From UBA4416 sp031539425 (GTDB lineage Bacteria; Bacteroidota; Bacteroidia; B-17B0; Aurantibacillaceae): a stretch of 57,602 nt of DNA. The DNA is taken from positions 1-57,602 of the forward strand of contig JAVKLI010000077.1 of NCBI GenBank assembly GCA_031539425.1, read 5' to 3'. The notes below the pieces were generated by a model, which worked only from the letters and a program-made list of their open reading frames with translations, searched no databases and had not been told where the DNA came from. Of the stretch, positions 33,812 to 42,955 are shown one piece after another; within the stretch, counting starts at the first letter, position 1; every line of letters starts with the position of its first letter. A program made the position numbers and the translations under genes.

Positions 33812-35337
33812 TATTTTTGCGCTTGTATGCCTGCTTTTAGTCTTTTAATTATTTCGTCTTTACCAAGTAAGGCTAAAAAATCTAATAGTTGGGCACCTCC
33901 AGCTAAGCCTGTAGTTAACACCCGCACTAATTGCATGTCAATTTTTTTACCTTGAGTTGTAAAATCATTAAACACATCGTGTATGCTTTGTAAATTCCAC
34001 TGGGTTAAGGTGTTTAGTTTATCTGTAAGTTCGGTGTATAATGGTTTTAAATCTGAGTTCCATTTTTTTAATATTACCGCTTCGGCGTACTGCGTGGGTG
34101 CTTCAAAAAAATAAATTCCTAAGTCATAAAATTCGTTGATAAAGTGTGCTTTCTCTTTGATAAGTTTACAAAATTCAATAATAAATTCTGTTGGCTTGTT
34201 TATTGATTTTTCTTTTAATAGTGGCGTTACAAGCTCTGCTAATTGTTCATCGGAGTATTGTTTTAAATATTGTTGGTTAAACCATTTTGTTTTTTCGGGG
34301 TCAAATTTAGCCCCCGATTTATTTACTTTTTCAAAACTAAATTGTGTTATCAATTCTTGTTTAGATAAAATTTCTTGGTTATTGCCGGGGTTCCAGCCCA
34401 GTAAGGCCAGCATATTAATAAAGGCATCTTTAATATAACCTGTTTCTTTGTAGCCAATGTATTTTTCGTTGGTGCGCACATCGTGCCAATTGAGTGGAAA
34501 CATTGGCAAGCCAGATTTGTCTCGTTTAGAGAGTTTTCCGTTTCCATCTGGCTTTAAAATAAGGGGCAAATGGGCTAGGTATGGCATGGTGTTTTCTAAG
34601 CCTAAATATTTATAAATAAGTATGTGTGCAGGGGCTGATGGTAGCCACTCTTCGCCTCTCACCACATGAGATATTTCCATCTCAATATCATCTACCACGT
34701 GTGCTAAATGGTAGGTGGGCATGCCGTCTGATTTTAAAAGTACTTTATCGTCTATCTGTTTGGAGCTAACGGTAATCCAACCTCGTATTAAATCATGAAA
34801 TCGAATATCTTCATTACGGGGCACTTTGAGCCTAACCACAAAGGGTGTTTTTTGGTTTAATAATTTTTGTACTTCATCTTGGCTTAATGATAAGGAGTTG
34901 CGCATGCTTTCTCTTGTAATAGCATTGTATTGTGGCGATACCACCTTAGCAGCTTCTAATTTTTTACGCATGGCTTCAATCTCTTCTTCTGTATCAAATG
35001 CGTAGTATGCGCCGCCACAGTTAATTAGTTGTTCTACATATTTTGTATAAATACCTTTGTCTTTGCGTTCGCTTTGTCTGTATGGTGCGTGGGGGCCATC
35101 ACCAAAGCCTACGCCTTCATTGGGTTCTATGCCACACCATTTTAGCGATTCTATAATGTATTCTTCGGCTCCGGGTACATAGCGCGTTTGGTCTGTATCT
35201 TCGATACGTAATATAAAATCTCCATTATGTTTTTTGGCATATAAGTAGCTGAATAAGGCTGTTCGCACACCTCCCATATGTAGCCCACCTGTAGGGCTTG
35301 GGGCAAATCGTAATCTTATTTTTTTATTTATTGTCAT
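33811..35337 (-). CDS. gltX: Glutamyl-tRNA synthetase
   Basis: The protein has 508 residues from the ATG at 35337. A longer frame reaches 35382, but those 15 residues lie inside hemB and precede the conserved start. The HIGH-type motif is RFAPSPTGGLHMGG near residue 9, and the KMSKS-type loop is KLSKRDKSG. It charges tRNA-Glu. In bacteria using the C5 pathway this glutamyl-tRNA also feeds 5-aminolevulinate synthesis, which makes its place directly after hemB and hemC notable. The gap to hemB is 10 bases, and tadA overlaps its stop. Confidence 0.96.
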   Translation of the reverse strand: MTINKKIRLRFAPSPTGGLHMGGVRTALFSYLYAKKHNGDFILRIEDTDQTRYVPGAEEYIIESLKWCGIEPNEGVGFGDGPHAPYRQSERKDKGIYTKYVEQLINCGGAYYAFDTEEEIEAMRKKLEAAKVVSPQYNAITRESMRNSLSLSQDEVQKLLNQKTPFVVRLKVPRNEDIRFHDLIRGWITVSSKQIDDKVLLKSDGMPTYHLAHVVDDIEMEISHVVRGEEWLPSAPAHILIYKYLGLENTMPYLAHLPLILKPDGNGKLSKRDKSGLPMFPLNWHDVRTNEKYIGYKETGYIKDAFINMLALLGWNPGNNQEILSKQELITQFSFEKVNKSGAKFDPEKTKWFNQQYLKQYSDEQLAELVTPLLKEKSINKPTEFIIEFCKLIKEKAHFINEFYDLGIYFFEAPTQYAEAVILKKWNSDLKPLYTELTDKLNTLTQWNLQSIHDVFNDFTTQGKKIDMQLVRVLTTGLAGGAQLLDFLALLGKDEIIKRLKAGIQAQK

Positions 35338-35347
35338 GGTTAATAGG

Positions 35348-36319
35348 TTATTTGTTATGTTGCATAGCCCACTCTTTAGCAAAATAGGTTAATATAATAG
35401 ATGCTCCGGCTCTCTTAATGCTTAATAGTATTTCGTCTCGCACCTTGTCGCCGTCTATCCAGTTTTTATTTGCTGCGGCTTTTACCATGGCATATTCGCC
35501 ACTTACATTGTAGGCTGCTATTGGTAAAGGTGTTTGTTGAGATAGTGTTTGAATAATATCTAAATAACTTAAAGCAGGCTTTACCATTAAAAAATCTGCC
35601 CCTTCAAATGAGTCTAGTTGAGCTTCTCTTAGGGCTTCTTTGCTATTGGCAGGGTTCATTTGATAGGTTTTTTTATCCCCAAATTTAGGTGCGCTATTTA
35701 ACGCATCTCTAAATGGGCCATAAAAGCCGCTAGCATACTTAGCTGTATAGCTCATGATGCTCACGTTTGTAAAGCCATTATTATCAAGTGCTTCTCTAAT
35801 TTTTCCTACCCTACCGTCCATCATATCACTAGGCCCTATTATATCTGCACCGCATTTGGCTTGAGCTACAGCCATTTTACAAAGTAACTCGTTGGTTTCG
35901 TCGTTTAATATTTCATCATTTTTTACAATGCCGTCATGCCCGTCGCTGCTATAGGGGTCTAGCGCTACGTCTGTCATAATACATGCTTCGGGAAATTGTT
36001 TTTTTATTTCTGCTAGTGTGTTCAGGTATAACCCTTGTTTGTTAAGGCTTTCTGTTCCGGTACTATTTTTTAAAGTATCAGAGATGTTAGGAAAAAGTAC
36101 AAAAGCTTTTAAACCTAAATTTATGCAGCTTTCAATTTCTTTTAACAATACATCTTGACTATACCTGAAAATATTAGGCATTGAGGCAATTTCTGTTTTT
36201 ACTTGTTTACCCTCTGTAATAAATAATGGATAAATAAAGTCGTTAATTGAAACGTGATTTTCCTGAACTAAGTTTCTAATCGTTTCTGATTTTCTATTGC
36301 GTCGAGGCCTTTCTATCAT
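35348..36319 (-). CDS. hemB: Delta-aminolevulinic acid dehydratase (porphobilinogen synthase)
   Basis: HemB joins two 5-aminolevulinates to porphobilinogen. The 323 residues match the family. The first Schiff-base lysine is in SYTAKYASGFYGPFRDA near residue 193 and the second in LMVKPALSYLDII near residue 246. The metal-binding region IMTDVALDPYSSDGHDG has no cysteines, which suggests a magnesium-dependent rather than zinc-dependent enzyme. It lies 11 bases after the hemC-hemD fusion and 10 before gltX. Confidence 0.97.
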   Translation of the reverse strand: MIERPRRNRKSETIRNLVQENHVSINDFIYPLFITEGKQVKTEIASMPNIFRYSQDVLLKEIESCINLGLKAFVLFPNISDTLKNSTGTESLNKQGLYLNTLAEIKKQFPEACIMTDVALDPYSSDGHDGIVKNDEILNDETNELLCKMAVAQAKCGADIIGPSDMMDGRVGKIREALDNNGFTNVSIMSYTAKYASGFYGPFRDALNSAPKFGDKKTYQMNPANSKEALREAQLDSFEGADFLMVKPALSYLDIIQTLSQQTPLPIAAYNVSGEYAMVKAAANKNWIDGDKVRDEILLSIKRAGASIILTYFAKEWAMQHNK

Positions 36320-36330
36320 TTTAAATTGAT

Positions 36331-37914
36331 TTAAATTATACTTAAAATGGCTCTAAACACCTCTATATCAACACTATTTGGTACATGGTAATATTGATCG
36401 AGGGGAATTTTTAGTTTGTACAACATTTTACTAATGTCTACTCCAACTACTATAATTTTTTGATTTGGTAAAATTTTATTGGTAGCCAAATGGGCTGTAA
36501 GGTTTGCTAAATCTATAAAAACTAATACGCTTGGTGCGTTTTTTATTTGATACCCTTGCGGTACGCTAGCAAATATAGGTAAATCAAACACATTTTGTGG
36601 GTGGGCAAATTGCCATTGAAACATTCTGGTACTGTCTCTTTCTATTGGTATTAATACTGTTCCTGTTCCAACGCATGCCGCAAACTGTTTACCTATTAAT
36701 TTAATATCTGCGTTTTGACCTATAAATTCAGAGCTGTAACCTTCTTTTCTAATTATTTTAGATACTTCTTTATTCATACAACCAATTTTTGTTTTACCAA
36801 TATCGGGCTTTTGCATAAAGAAAAATTGAGTCGCATAAACATTTGAAAAAAATATCCAATCTGTTTTTGGTAATTGTTTAATGGTTAATTTTTTGCGTTC
36901 TATAAGGGATTTACACTCTACATCAAATTTTAAATTTTCTAACCATTGGGCTAAAAAGTCGTTAGTTTCTAATTTATCTCGTGATATAAAAACCGACTGC
37001 GGTATTAAGTTTTTAATTTGTTTGGTTATTTTATCTGGCAAACTGGCTGTGTTAGTAGCTTTAAGGGCTATTTGAATCGGTTGTTCATTCCAGGCATTGG
37101 CATAAGAACAGGTTAAATAAAAATCTTTTCGCTCCTTATCGTTTACCTCCGATGTGCAATAAATGCCAATTGGCATTTGACAGCCGCCTTCAAGGGTATT
37201 TAATAATCTGCGTTCTAAGTTCACGTTTATCAAAACATCTACATCGCAAATAGATTCAAAAATATCTATTAAATCATATGAATTTTCTGCTACCTGCCAA
37301 GCAATAACGCCTTGTGCGGGGGCTGGTATAAACTCATTGGGGTTTAACTCTTCTACATGAAAATCCATTAAATTTGGCTTTAAACGCTCTATACCAGCAG
37401 ATGCTAACATGATGGCATCTAATTGTTCTGTTTGTAACTTTTGAATTCGAGTAGGAACGTTTCCTCTTAAATCTGTAACGGTAATATCTGGCCTAAAGGC
37501 TAGTAATTGAGATTTGCGACGTGCCGATGAAGTACCGACAATAGCGTTTTGTTTTAAACTAAATTTTAAAGATTTATCAACGCTATCTTCTTTTATAATT
37601 AAACAATCGGAAGGGTTTTCTCGCTCCGAAACTCCAGCAATTATAAGTCCTTCTGGCTGTTCGGTAGGTAAGTCTTTTAACGAATGCACGGCCACATCTA
37701 TAGTGCCGTTTAAAAGTGCTTCTTCTAATTCTTTTGTGAAAAAACCCTTTCCTTCAATTTTATCAAAGCTAGTATTCCACTGCTGGGTTTTGTCGCCTTG
37801 AGTTTCTATAATTATAATTTCGGTAGTGTGCTTGAGTTTTTCTAATTTATCTTTTGTAAAATTAGCCTGCCACAAAGCCAATTGACTACCCCTTGTTCCT
37901 ATTTTAATGTGCAT
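36331..37914 (-). CDS. hemC: Hydroxymethylbilane synthase fused to uroporphyrinogen-III synthase-like domain
   Basis: The 527 residues exceed the usual 310 of HemC. Residues 1-300 are HemC: IGTRGSQLALWQA at the start, HSLKDLPTEQP, TSSARRKSQLL, and the dipyrromethane cofactor cysteine in LEGGCQMPIG near residue 242. Residues 310-527 (VFISRDKLETNDFLAQWLENL onward) have the two-lobed HemD pattern with little conserved sequence, as is usual for that enzyme. One chain would thus turn porphobilinogen into uroporphyrinogen III. The HemD part is degenerate in places, so its activity is inferred. The aldolase gene ends one base upstream. Confidence 0.92.
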   Translation of the reverse strand: MHIKIGTRGSQLALWQANFTKDKLEKLKHTTEIIIIETQGDKTQQWNTSFDKIEGKGFFTKELEEALLNGTIDVAVHSLKDLPTEQPEGLIIAGVSERENPSDCLIIKEDSVDKSLKFSLKQNAIVGTSSARRKSQLLAFRPDITVTDLRGNVPTRIQKLQTEQLDAIMLASAGIERLKPNLMDFHVEELNPNEFIPAPAQGVIAWQVAENSYDLIDIFESICDVDVLINVNLERRLLNTLEGGCQMPIGIYCTSEVNDKERKDFYLTCSYANAWNEQPIQIALKATNTASLPDKITKQIKNLIPQSVFISRDKLETNDFLAQWLENLKFDVECKSLIERKKLTIKQLPKTDWIFFSNVYATQFFFMQKPDIGKTKIGCMNKEVSKIIRKEGYSSEFIGQNADIKLIGKQFAACVGTGTVLIPIERDSTRMFQWQFAHPQNVFDLPIFASVPQGYQIKNAPSVLVFIDLANLTAHLATNKILPNQKIIVVGVDISKMLYKLKIPLDQYYHVPNSVDIEVFRAILSII

Positions 37915-37915
37915 A

Positions 37916-38563
37916 TTATTTTGCAGCGTCGGCTAAAAATTGTGCCAAACCTTTATCAGTAAGTGGATGATTTAGTAATGCTGTAATAGCAGATAGGGGG
38001 GCTGTGATAACATCGGCACCTAATTTAGCACATTGTACAATGTGTAATGGATGACGAATAGAGGCGGCTAAAATTTCAGTTTCATAGCCATAGTTACCAT
38101 AAATATCTGCTATATCCGAAATTAATTCCATACCATCAAAGCTAATATCGTCTAATCTGCCTACAAAAGGCGATACATAAGAAGCTCCTGCTTTGGCTGC
38201 TAATAAAGCTTGCCCAGCAGAAAAAACTAAGGTGCAATTGGTTCGCATTCCTAAATCTGAAAAATATTTGATGGCCTTAATACCATCTTTTATCATGGGT
38301 ATTTTAATTACAATCTGCTCGTGTAAATCGGCAAGGGCTGTACCTTCTTTAATCATGCCCTCATAATCTGTTGCAATTACTTCGGCGCTCACATCACCAT
38401 CTACAATGTTACAAATATCAACATAGTGTTTTAAAATATTGTTAGTGCCTTTTATACCTTCTTTAGCCATTAATGAGGGGTTAGTGGTTACGCCGTCTAA
38501 TATTCCTAATTGTTGGGCTTCTTTAATTTGGGCTAGGTTTGCAGTATCGATAAAAAATTTCAT
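37916..38563 (-). CDS. fsa: Transaldolase-like fructose-6-phosphate aldolase
   Basis: The 215-residue TIM barrel belongs to the short TalC/FSA group. It has MKFFIDTANLAQIKEA at the start, DGVTTNPSLMAKEG near residue 25, the Schiff-base lysine in VIKIPMIKDG near residue 87, TNCTLVFSAGQALLAAKAGASYVSPFVGRLDD in two adjoining motifs, and ILAASIRHP. It catalyses transaldolase or fructose-6-phosphate aldolase chemistry. Sequence alone does not decide between the two. It lies one base before hemC and 25 bases after a small membrane protein gene. Confidence 0.93.
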   Translation of the reverse strand: MKFFIDTANLAQIKEAQQLGILDGVTTNPSLMAKEGIKGTNNILKHYVDICNIVDGDVSAEVIATDYEGMIKEGTALADLHEQIVIKIPMIKDGIKAIKYFSDLGMRTNCTLVFSAGQALLAAKAGASYVSPFVGRLDDISFDGMELISDIADIYGNYGYETEILAASIRHPLHIVQCAKLGADVITAPLSAITALLNHPLTDKGLAQFLADAAK

Positions 38564-38588
38564 GGTGTTGTTTTGAGTTTAAAATTAG

Positions 38589-39014
38589 TTAGTTGTTGGG
38601 TTGATTAAAAAAATATTTTAGATAGGTTTTAAAGCCTAACCAGGCTAGCGGAAACCAACAACATAGACCTATTACCCACATCCAAATGGGGTGAGGAAAT
38701 GTTATTAAATTAAAGCCGGTAAGAAACATGTAAATACTGGCGCAAATTAATGACGGTAAATAGTTTTTTTGTTTGTGAATAATTGGCCCTGTTAATCCGG
38801 CTATAAAAGCCGCTGCGCACCACCCTAAAGCCACTAATAACATAGATATAAAAGGTGTATTGTTAATGTATTCTATAAGCGCTTCCTTATTTTCTATTTT
38901 AAAATTTAAAGGCTTTGGGTGTAGCCAACTGGCAAGACTTTCAAATATTACCATGCAAGCAAATCCACTTAACATGCCTAGTAATACAGAAGCTATTTTT
39001 TTTAACACCGTCAT
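38589..39014 (-). CDS. Small four-helix membrane protein, unknown function
   Basis: The 141-residue protein has four predicted membrane helices (about residues 5-28, 53-75, 85-103 and 108-128) with short polar loops and no recognised motif. It leads the aldolase-hem-gltX-tadA operon with a 25-base gap, but nothing in it points to a tetrapyrrole role. I do not recognise the family. Confidence 0.7.
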   Translation of the reverse strand: MTVLKKIASVLLGMLSGFACMVIFESLASWLHPKPLNFKIENKEALIEYINNTPFISMLLVALGWCAAAFIAGLTGPIIHKQKNYLPSLICASIYMFLTGFNLITFPHPIWMWVIGLCCWFPLAWLGFKTYLKYFFNQPNN

Positions 39015-39230
39015 AATATACAGAATTAGTTTTTTAAAAAAGTGCCCACGAAATTACAATAAAATGAGTACTACTTAAAAAATCGGTAAGAAAAAAGCAG
39101 TATAGTTGGTTCAATTATCAAATGTAACAATTTTATTGTACAAAAGCTATAAATACGTATAGTAAAACCACAATATTAGATGAATAAACGCTGTAAAAAT
39201 AACAATCAGCATCATTATTTAAGAAGTGCT

Positions 39231-39238
39231 TATATTTG
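39231..39238 (+). promoter_or_regulatory. -7 box TATATTTG of the SDR gene
   Basis: This exact TAnnTTTG match lies 25 bases before the ATG at 39263. Its last bases form a TTG codon in frame with the gene, which would be a false start because it lies in the promoter. Confidence 0.5.
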
Positions 39239-39262
39239 TTAAAAAATCATTTTTTAAATATA

Positions 39263-39949
39263 ATGAAAACAGTATTAATTACAGGCGCAAGCAGAGGAAT
39301 TGGTTTTGAATTAACAAAATTGTTTTTACAAAACGGATTTTATGTTATTTGTTTGTCAAGAAATATAGAGCCTTTAAAAAAATTAAATGATCAAAATTTA
39401 CATACTGTTTCAGTTGATTTTACAGATAATTCACAAATTCAAAATGCTATAGATATTATTAAATCTAAAACCATAACTGTTGATTATTTAATTAATAACG
39501 CCGGAATTCTTATTAACAAGCCTATTGAAGAAATGTCCCTGTTTGACATTCAACAAACTTATCAAGTAAATGTATTTACGCCCTATTTTTTAATCCAACA
39601 GCTATTACCAGTAATGGGATTGCAGCAAAAATCACACATCGTTAATATAAGCAGTATTGGCGGCATGCAGGGTTCTGTTAAATTTGCTGGGTTATCAACA
39701 TATAGCTCATCTAAGGCTGCATTAATTGGTATTACAGAATGTTTAGCAGAAGAGTTAAAAAATAAAAACATTGCAATCAATGCTTTAGCTCTTGGCGCTG
39801 TACAAACAGAAATGCTTTCAGAAGCTTTTCCTAATTATAAAGCCAACGTATTACCAAATCACATGGCACAATATATTTTTGATTTTACCATTAACGGCTT
39901 ACATTTATTTAATGGTAAGGTAATACCGGTTGCTAATAGTACGCCATGA
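39263..39949 (+). CDS. Short-chain dehydrogenase/reductase
   Basis: The protein has 228 residues from the ATG at 39263. An upstream TTG at 39236 lies inside the promoter box and is rejected. NAD(P) binding is by TGASRGIG near residue 8, followed by the NNAG motif. The catalytic serine is in VNISSIGG, and tyrosine and lysine are in YSSSKAAL. The substrate cannot be deduced. The C-terminus is short and there is no neighbour in the same direction, so it stands alone between the hem operon and the porin. Confidence 0.92.
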   Translation: MKTVLITGASRGIGFELTKLFLQNGFYVICLSRNIEPLKKLNDQNLHTVSVDFTDNSQIQNAIDIIKSKTITVDYLINNAGILINKPIEEMSLFDIQQTYQVNVFTPYFLIQQLLPVMGLQQKSHIVNISSIGGMQGSVKFAGLSTYSSSKAALIGITECLAEELKNKNIAINALALGAVQTEMLSEAFPNYKANVLPNHMAQYIFDFTINGLHLFNGKVIPVANSTP

Positions 39950-40009
39950 GTTAAAACTTGATTAAATAATTTTATTTATCTAACTAAAGTCAAATTTATT
40001 TTGCTTGTG

Positions 40010-41290
40010 TTAAAAATTAACCTGCGCTTGTATTCTTAATAAATTTCCTTCTTGTAGGGTGGCTAGTTTATTGGGTAATAAAACACCTAAGTTGTCATAG
40101 TAAGAACCGTCTTTAGTATTTCTTCGAGATATAGTGTATTGAACAGTTAATTCAAAGTTTTTATTAACTTGCCATTCTGCGCCTATTTCTAATTCGTTCA
40201 TAGAATAACTACGGGCATCTAATTCATGTTTTTTGCCGCCCTCATACATTTGGTATTTAACAAAGGGAATAATAGTTTGTTTTTTATAATTAATCATATA
40301 GTTTATAAGTGCATAGCCCCCGTATAATGGTTTTTCTTCAATTCTCATAGTACTGCTATTAAATTGTGGGCCTGTACCCATTGTAATTTCTGATTGAAAA
40401 CCAAAGGGCTTAGGGTATAACACTACAGTGGCTGCATAACGTTCATCTAAATAACTATTGTAATCATTTTGATGTTTTACAGTTGATGTTTTATTTGAAG
40501 TTGGTATAACCCATCTACCAGTATAGGCTTGAATCCCTAATTCTAGTATTTGAGAGCCTAGTTCAAATGGATAAGATAGACGAGCTATATAATGTAGGTC
40601 GTTATTTTGTTCTGTTGAGTTAGCTGTTTGGCCATTAAATGCGCCAATGGCAAGTACACCATAATCGCCACTCCCTTTTAGGCCGCTGCTTACAAGTGTT
40701 GAAAATAATTTTCTAATTCTGTGTGGCGCCCACATAAAGTACAAGCCCATGTCTCTTTCATTTGCTACTCCGCTGTTTAAAGCATCATTTCTATCAAGCG
40801 TTAAACGGTTTTGGCTCGATTGCAAGTTTTCAAAGCCATAAGGTACTTTGCTTTGCCCTATTCTAAATCTAAATTCGTTTAATGAATCAAGGCCTACATC
40901 AAAGTAAGCATCTCGCAATTGGAGATAATGTAAGCCTACATTTGTTACACTGGCAGCTAAATCTGGCTGAATATAGAAATACACATTTTTATGAACCTGT
41001 CCATAAAATACTAATCGCAAACGACGCAGAAAAAACCCACCATTTTTTCCCCATGATCTGTCGCACTGTTCACAGGTTAGGTTTTCATTGGTTTCTAATA
41101 ATCTGTTATATCTAACTTGCCCATACCCTCTTATTGAAATGTTTTCATACCATTTTTTTTCTGTTTTAGGTGCTGCTGCTATTTCTGTTTTTGTAGGTTC
41201 TATAGGTTTGCTTACAGGTTCTTGAGCTTTTAAATTAATTGATAATAGAAGTGTTAGTATATAAAAAAGTGTTTTAAATTGTGTTGTCAT
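40010..41290 (-). CDS. Outer membrane porin, phosphate-selective (OprO/OprP) type
   Basis: The 426-residue protein has a signal peptide (residues 1-22, ending LKAQ), a proline-rich linker, and then a beta-barrel with the FFLRRLRLVFYGQVHKNVYFYIQPDL segments usual for this porin family (here RRLRLVFYGQVHKN is clearest). It ends in LLRIQAQVNF, a terminal phenylalanine typical of outer membrane insertion. It lies 80 bases downstream of a Pit phosphate transporter in the same direction, so the pair may carry phosphate across both membranes. Substrate selectivity is inferred from the neighbour. Confidence 0.85.
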   Translation of the reverse strand: MTTQFKTLFYILTLLLSINLKAQEPVSKPIEPTKTEIAAAPKTEKKWYENISIRGYGQVRYNRLLETNENLTCEQCDRSWGKNGGFFLRRLRLVFYGQVHKNVYFYIQPDLAASVTNVGLHYLQLRDAYFDVGLDSLNEFRFRIGQSKVPYGFENLQSSQNRLTLDRNDALNSGVANERDMGLYFMWAPHRIRKLFSTLVSSGLKGSGDYGVLAIGAFNGQTANSTEQNNDLHYIARLSYPFELGSQILELGIQAYTGRWVIPTSNKTSTVKHQNDYNSYLDERYAATVVLYPKPFGFQSEITMGTGPQFNSSTMRIEEKPLYGGYALINYMINYKKQTIIPFVKYQMYEGGKKHELDARSYSMNELEIGAEWQVNKNFELTVQYTISRRNTKDGSYYDNLGVLLPNKLATLQEGNLLRIQAQVNF

Positions 41291-41370
41291 CTTTGCGTGT
41301 GTTTTTTTTTATTTATTTATTTTGAGTCTTGTGTCGTCTTGTTTTTTATATTGTATTGTTATTTGTCTTT

Positions 41371-42765
41371 TTATAAGATAGCTCTAAACAAAAGGAATAA
41401 TGCTCCTGAAAGTACTATGGTTACAGGTAATGTAAGTACCCAAGCTAAAAGCATATTCATAACTGTTTTCTTTTGTAAATTTTTAAGTCCTTTTTTTGCC
41501 ACCATGGTTCCCATCACTGCAGAGTTTAACATGTGTGTAGTACTTACAGGTAACCCAAATCCAGATGCTAAACCAATACCAGTTGCGGCGACTAATTCGG
41601 CACTTGCACCTTGAGCATAGCTCATGTGTTGTTTACCTATTTTTTCGCCAATAGTTTTTACAATACGTTTCCAGCCTATCATCGTGCCTAAACCAAGACA
41701 TAATGAAATGAGGATGATAACCCAAGATGGTGCATATTCTATAATTTTTTTAGATGCTTTAATTTGAGTCTTTAACATCTTTAATTCTTTATCAGATAAG
41801 GCCAAGTTTTCGCTTTTTAATAGTTTTTCTGCGCTTTTAGAAATAATAACAATTTGCTTTCTTACATCAATTTTGTTAGATAATTCAATATCTGTAGCAG
41901 ATATTTTATTGTTTACAGTATTGCTAAAAGTATGGCAAGTATTAATTAATTTACTTCTAATTTCAAGTTCTTTTTTGGATAAAATGCTTGAATCAGCTTT
42001 AATCACTAATTGTTCAATAGTTACAACATTTGTTTTTATAGATTGTAAATTCACATTTTCATCTAAAGAATAATAAGATGGCATTATCATAATTAAAATC
42101 AACATAATTAATCCCACGCCTTTTTGACCATCATTTTGTCCATGAAAAAAACTTACTAAACCACAAGTTAACCATAACAACATTCTGATAGGGAGCGGCG
42201 GTTTTTTGTTTTGATCTGCTTCTTGATAAATGTCTTTATCTTTAATAATTCGTTTAAAAACAAACATGATGATAATAGCCATCATAAACCCTGCTAAAGG
42301 AGAAACTAATAAAGCTAACCCGGTATCTTGGGCTTTGCTCCAATTTACAGCAGAACCACCCACATTATCGGGTAAAAAATAAAATGCCAAACCTATACCT
42401 AAAATTGAACCAATTAAAGTGTGAGAACTTGAAGCTGGAATAGCAAAATACCAAGTTCCTACATTCCAAACAATAGCAGAAATTAATATTGCTAAAATCA
42501 TAGCAATACCATGATTTACGTTTCCATCTACTAAAACCTCCATGGGTAATAAGTTAACGATACCCATTGCTACAGCTACACCTCCAGTAAGTACTCCTAA
42601 AAAATTTAAAGCGCCGCTATATATAACCGCATAGGTTGGTTTTAATGAATTTGTGTAAATTACAGTTGCAACTGCATTGGCGGTATCATGAAATCCGTTT
42701 ACAAATTCAAAAGTGCAAGCTAATAGAATGCATATTACTAAAATGATGCTGAGTCCTGTTGTCAT
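41371..42765 (-). CDS. Pit-family inorganic phosphate transporter
   Basis: The protein has 464 residues from the ATG at 42765. A frame to 42822 adds 19 residues that overlap the promoter box. The two PHO4 signatures are present: FEFVNGFHDTANAVATVIYT near residue 17 and GLPVSTTHMLNSAVMG near residue 420, among about ten helices. Unusually, a hydrophilic, helical stretch of roughly 100 residues (about 225-330) separates the halves after SFFHGQNDGQKGVG. It would move phosphate with protons or sodium at the inner membrane. The porin gene follows. Confidence 0.92.
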   Translation of the reverse strand: MTTGLSIILVICILLACTFEFVNGFHDTANAVATVIYTNSLKPTYAVIYSGALNFLGVLTGGVAVAMGIVNLLPMEVLVDGNVNHGIAMILAILISAIVWNVGTWYFAIPASSSHTLIGSILGIGLAFYFLPDNVGGSAVNWSKAQDTGLALLVSPLAGFMMAIIIMFVFKRIIKDKDIYQEADQNKKPPLPIRMLLWLTCGLVSFFHGQNDGQKGVGLIMLILIMIMPSYYSLDENVNLQSIKTNVVTIEQLVIKADSSILSKKELEIRSKLINTCHTFSNTVNNKISATDIELSNKIDVRKQIVIISKSAEKLLKSENLALSDKELKMLKTQIKASKKIIEYAPSWVIILISLCLGLGTMIGWKRIVKTIGEKIGKQHMSYAQGASAELVAATGIGLASGFGLPVSTTHMLNSAVMGTMVAKKGLKNLQKKTVMNMLLAWVLTLPVTIVLSGALFLLFRAIL

Positions 42766-42790
42766 GTTTTTTGTTTTTAAAATTATGCGG

Positions 42791-42823
42791 CAAACATACC
42801 TTATACTTTTTTTAAAAATCAAA
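42791..42823 (-). promoter_or_regulatory. Promoter of the Pit gene: TTTG and TATGTTTG
   Basis: On the minus strand TTTG (42823-42820) and TATGTTTG (42798-42791) are separated by 21 bases, close to the Bacteroidota -33/-7 layout. The -7 box ends 25 bases before the ATG at 42765, which supports that start. Confidence 0.5.
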
Positions 42824-42902
42824 ATTTAATGTTAAGTTTATGTTAAGTTTTTACTTAAAAGAAGTATAAAAATAGTTTCACAAAACCGAAAACGCTTATA
42901 AT

Positions 42903-42936
42903 TTGGGTTTTGCATAACCCAATTTCATTACCTTTG
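42903..42936 (+). promoter_or_regulatory. Promoter and overlapping inverted repeat of the flavoprotein gene
   Basis: TACCTTTG (42929-42936) is an exact -7 match 19 bases before the ATG at 42956. A TTTG (42909-42912) lies 16 bases upstream. The perfect inverted repeat TTGGGTT-6-AACCCAA (42903-42922) covers this -33 region and could be a repressor or activator site. Confidence 0.5.
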
Positions 42937-42955
42937 CAATCTTAAAAAATCAAAT

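Noticed and set aside
35338..35382. A longer N-terminus for GltX
   Set aside because: The extra 15 residues overlap hemB, and the conserved RFAPSPTG region directly follows the ATG at 35337.
39236..39262. TTG at 39236 as the start of the SDR protein
   Set aside because: It lies within the TATATTTG promoter box, and the nucleotide-binding fold starts right at the ATG at 39263.
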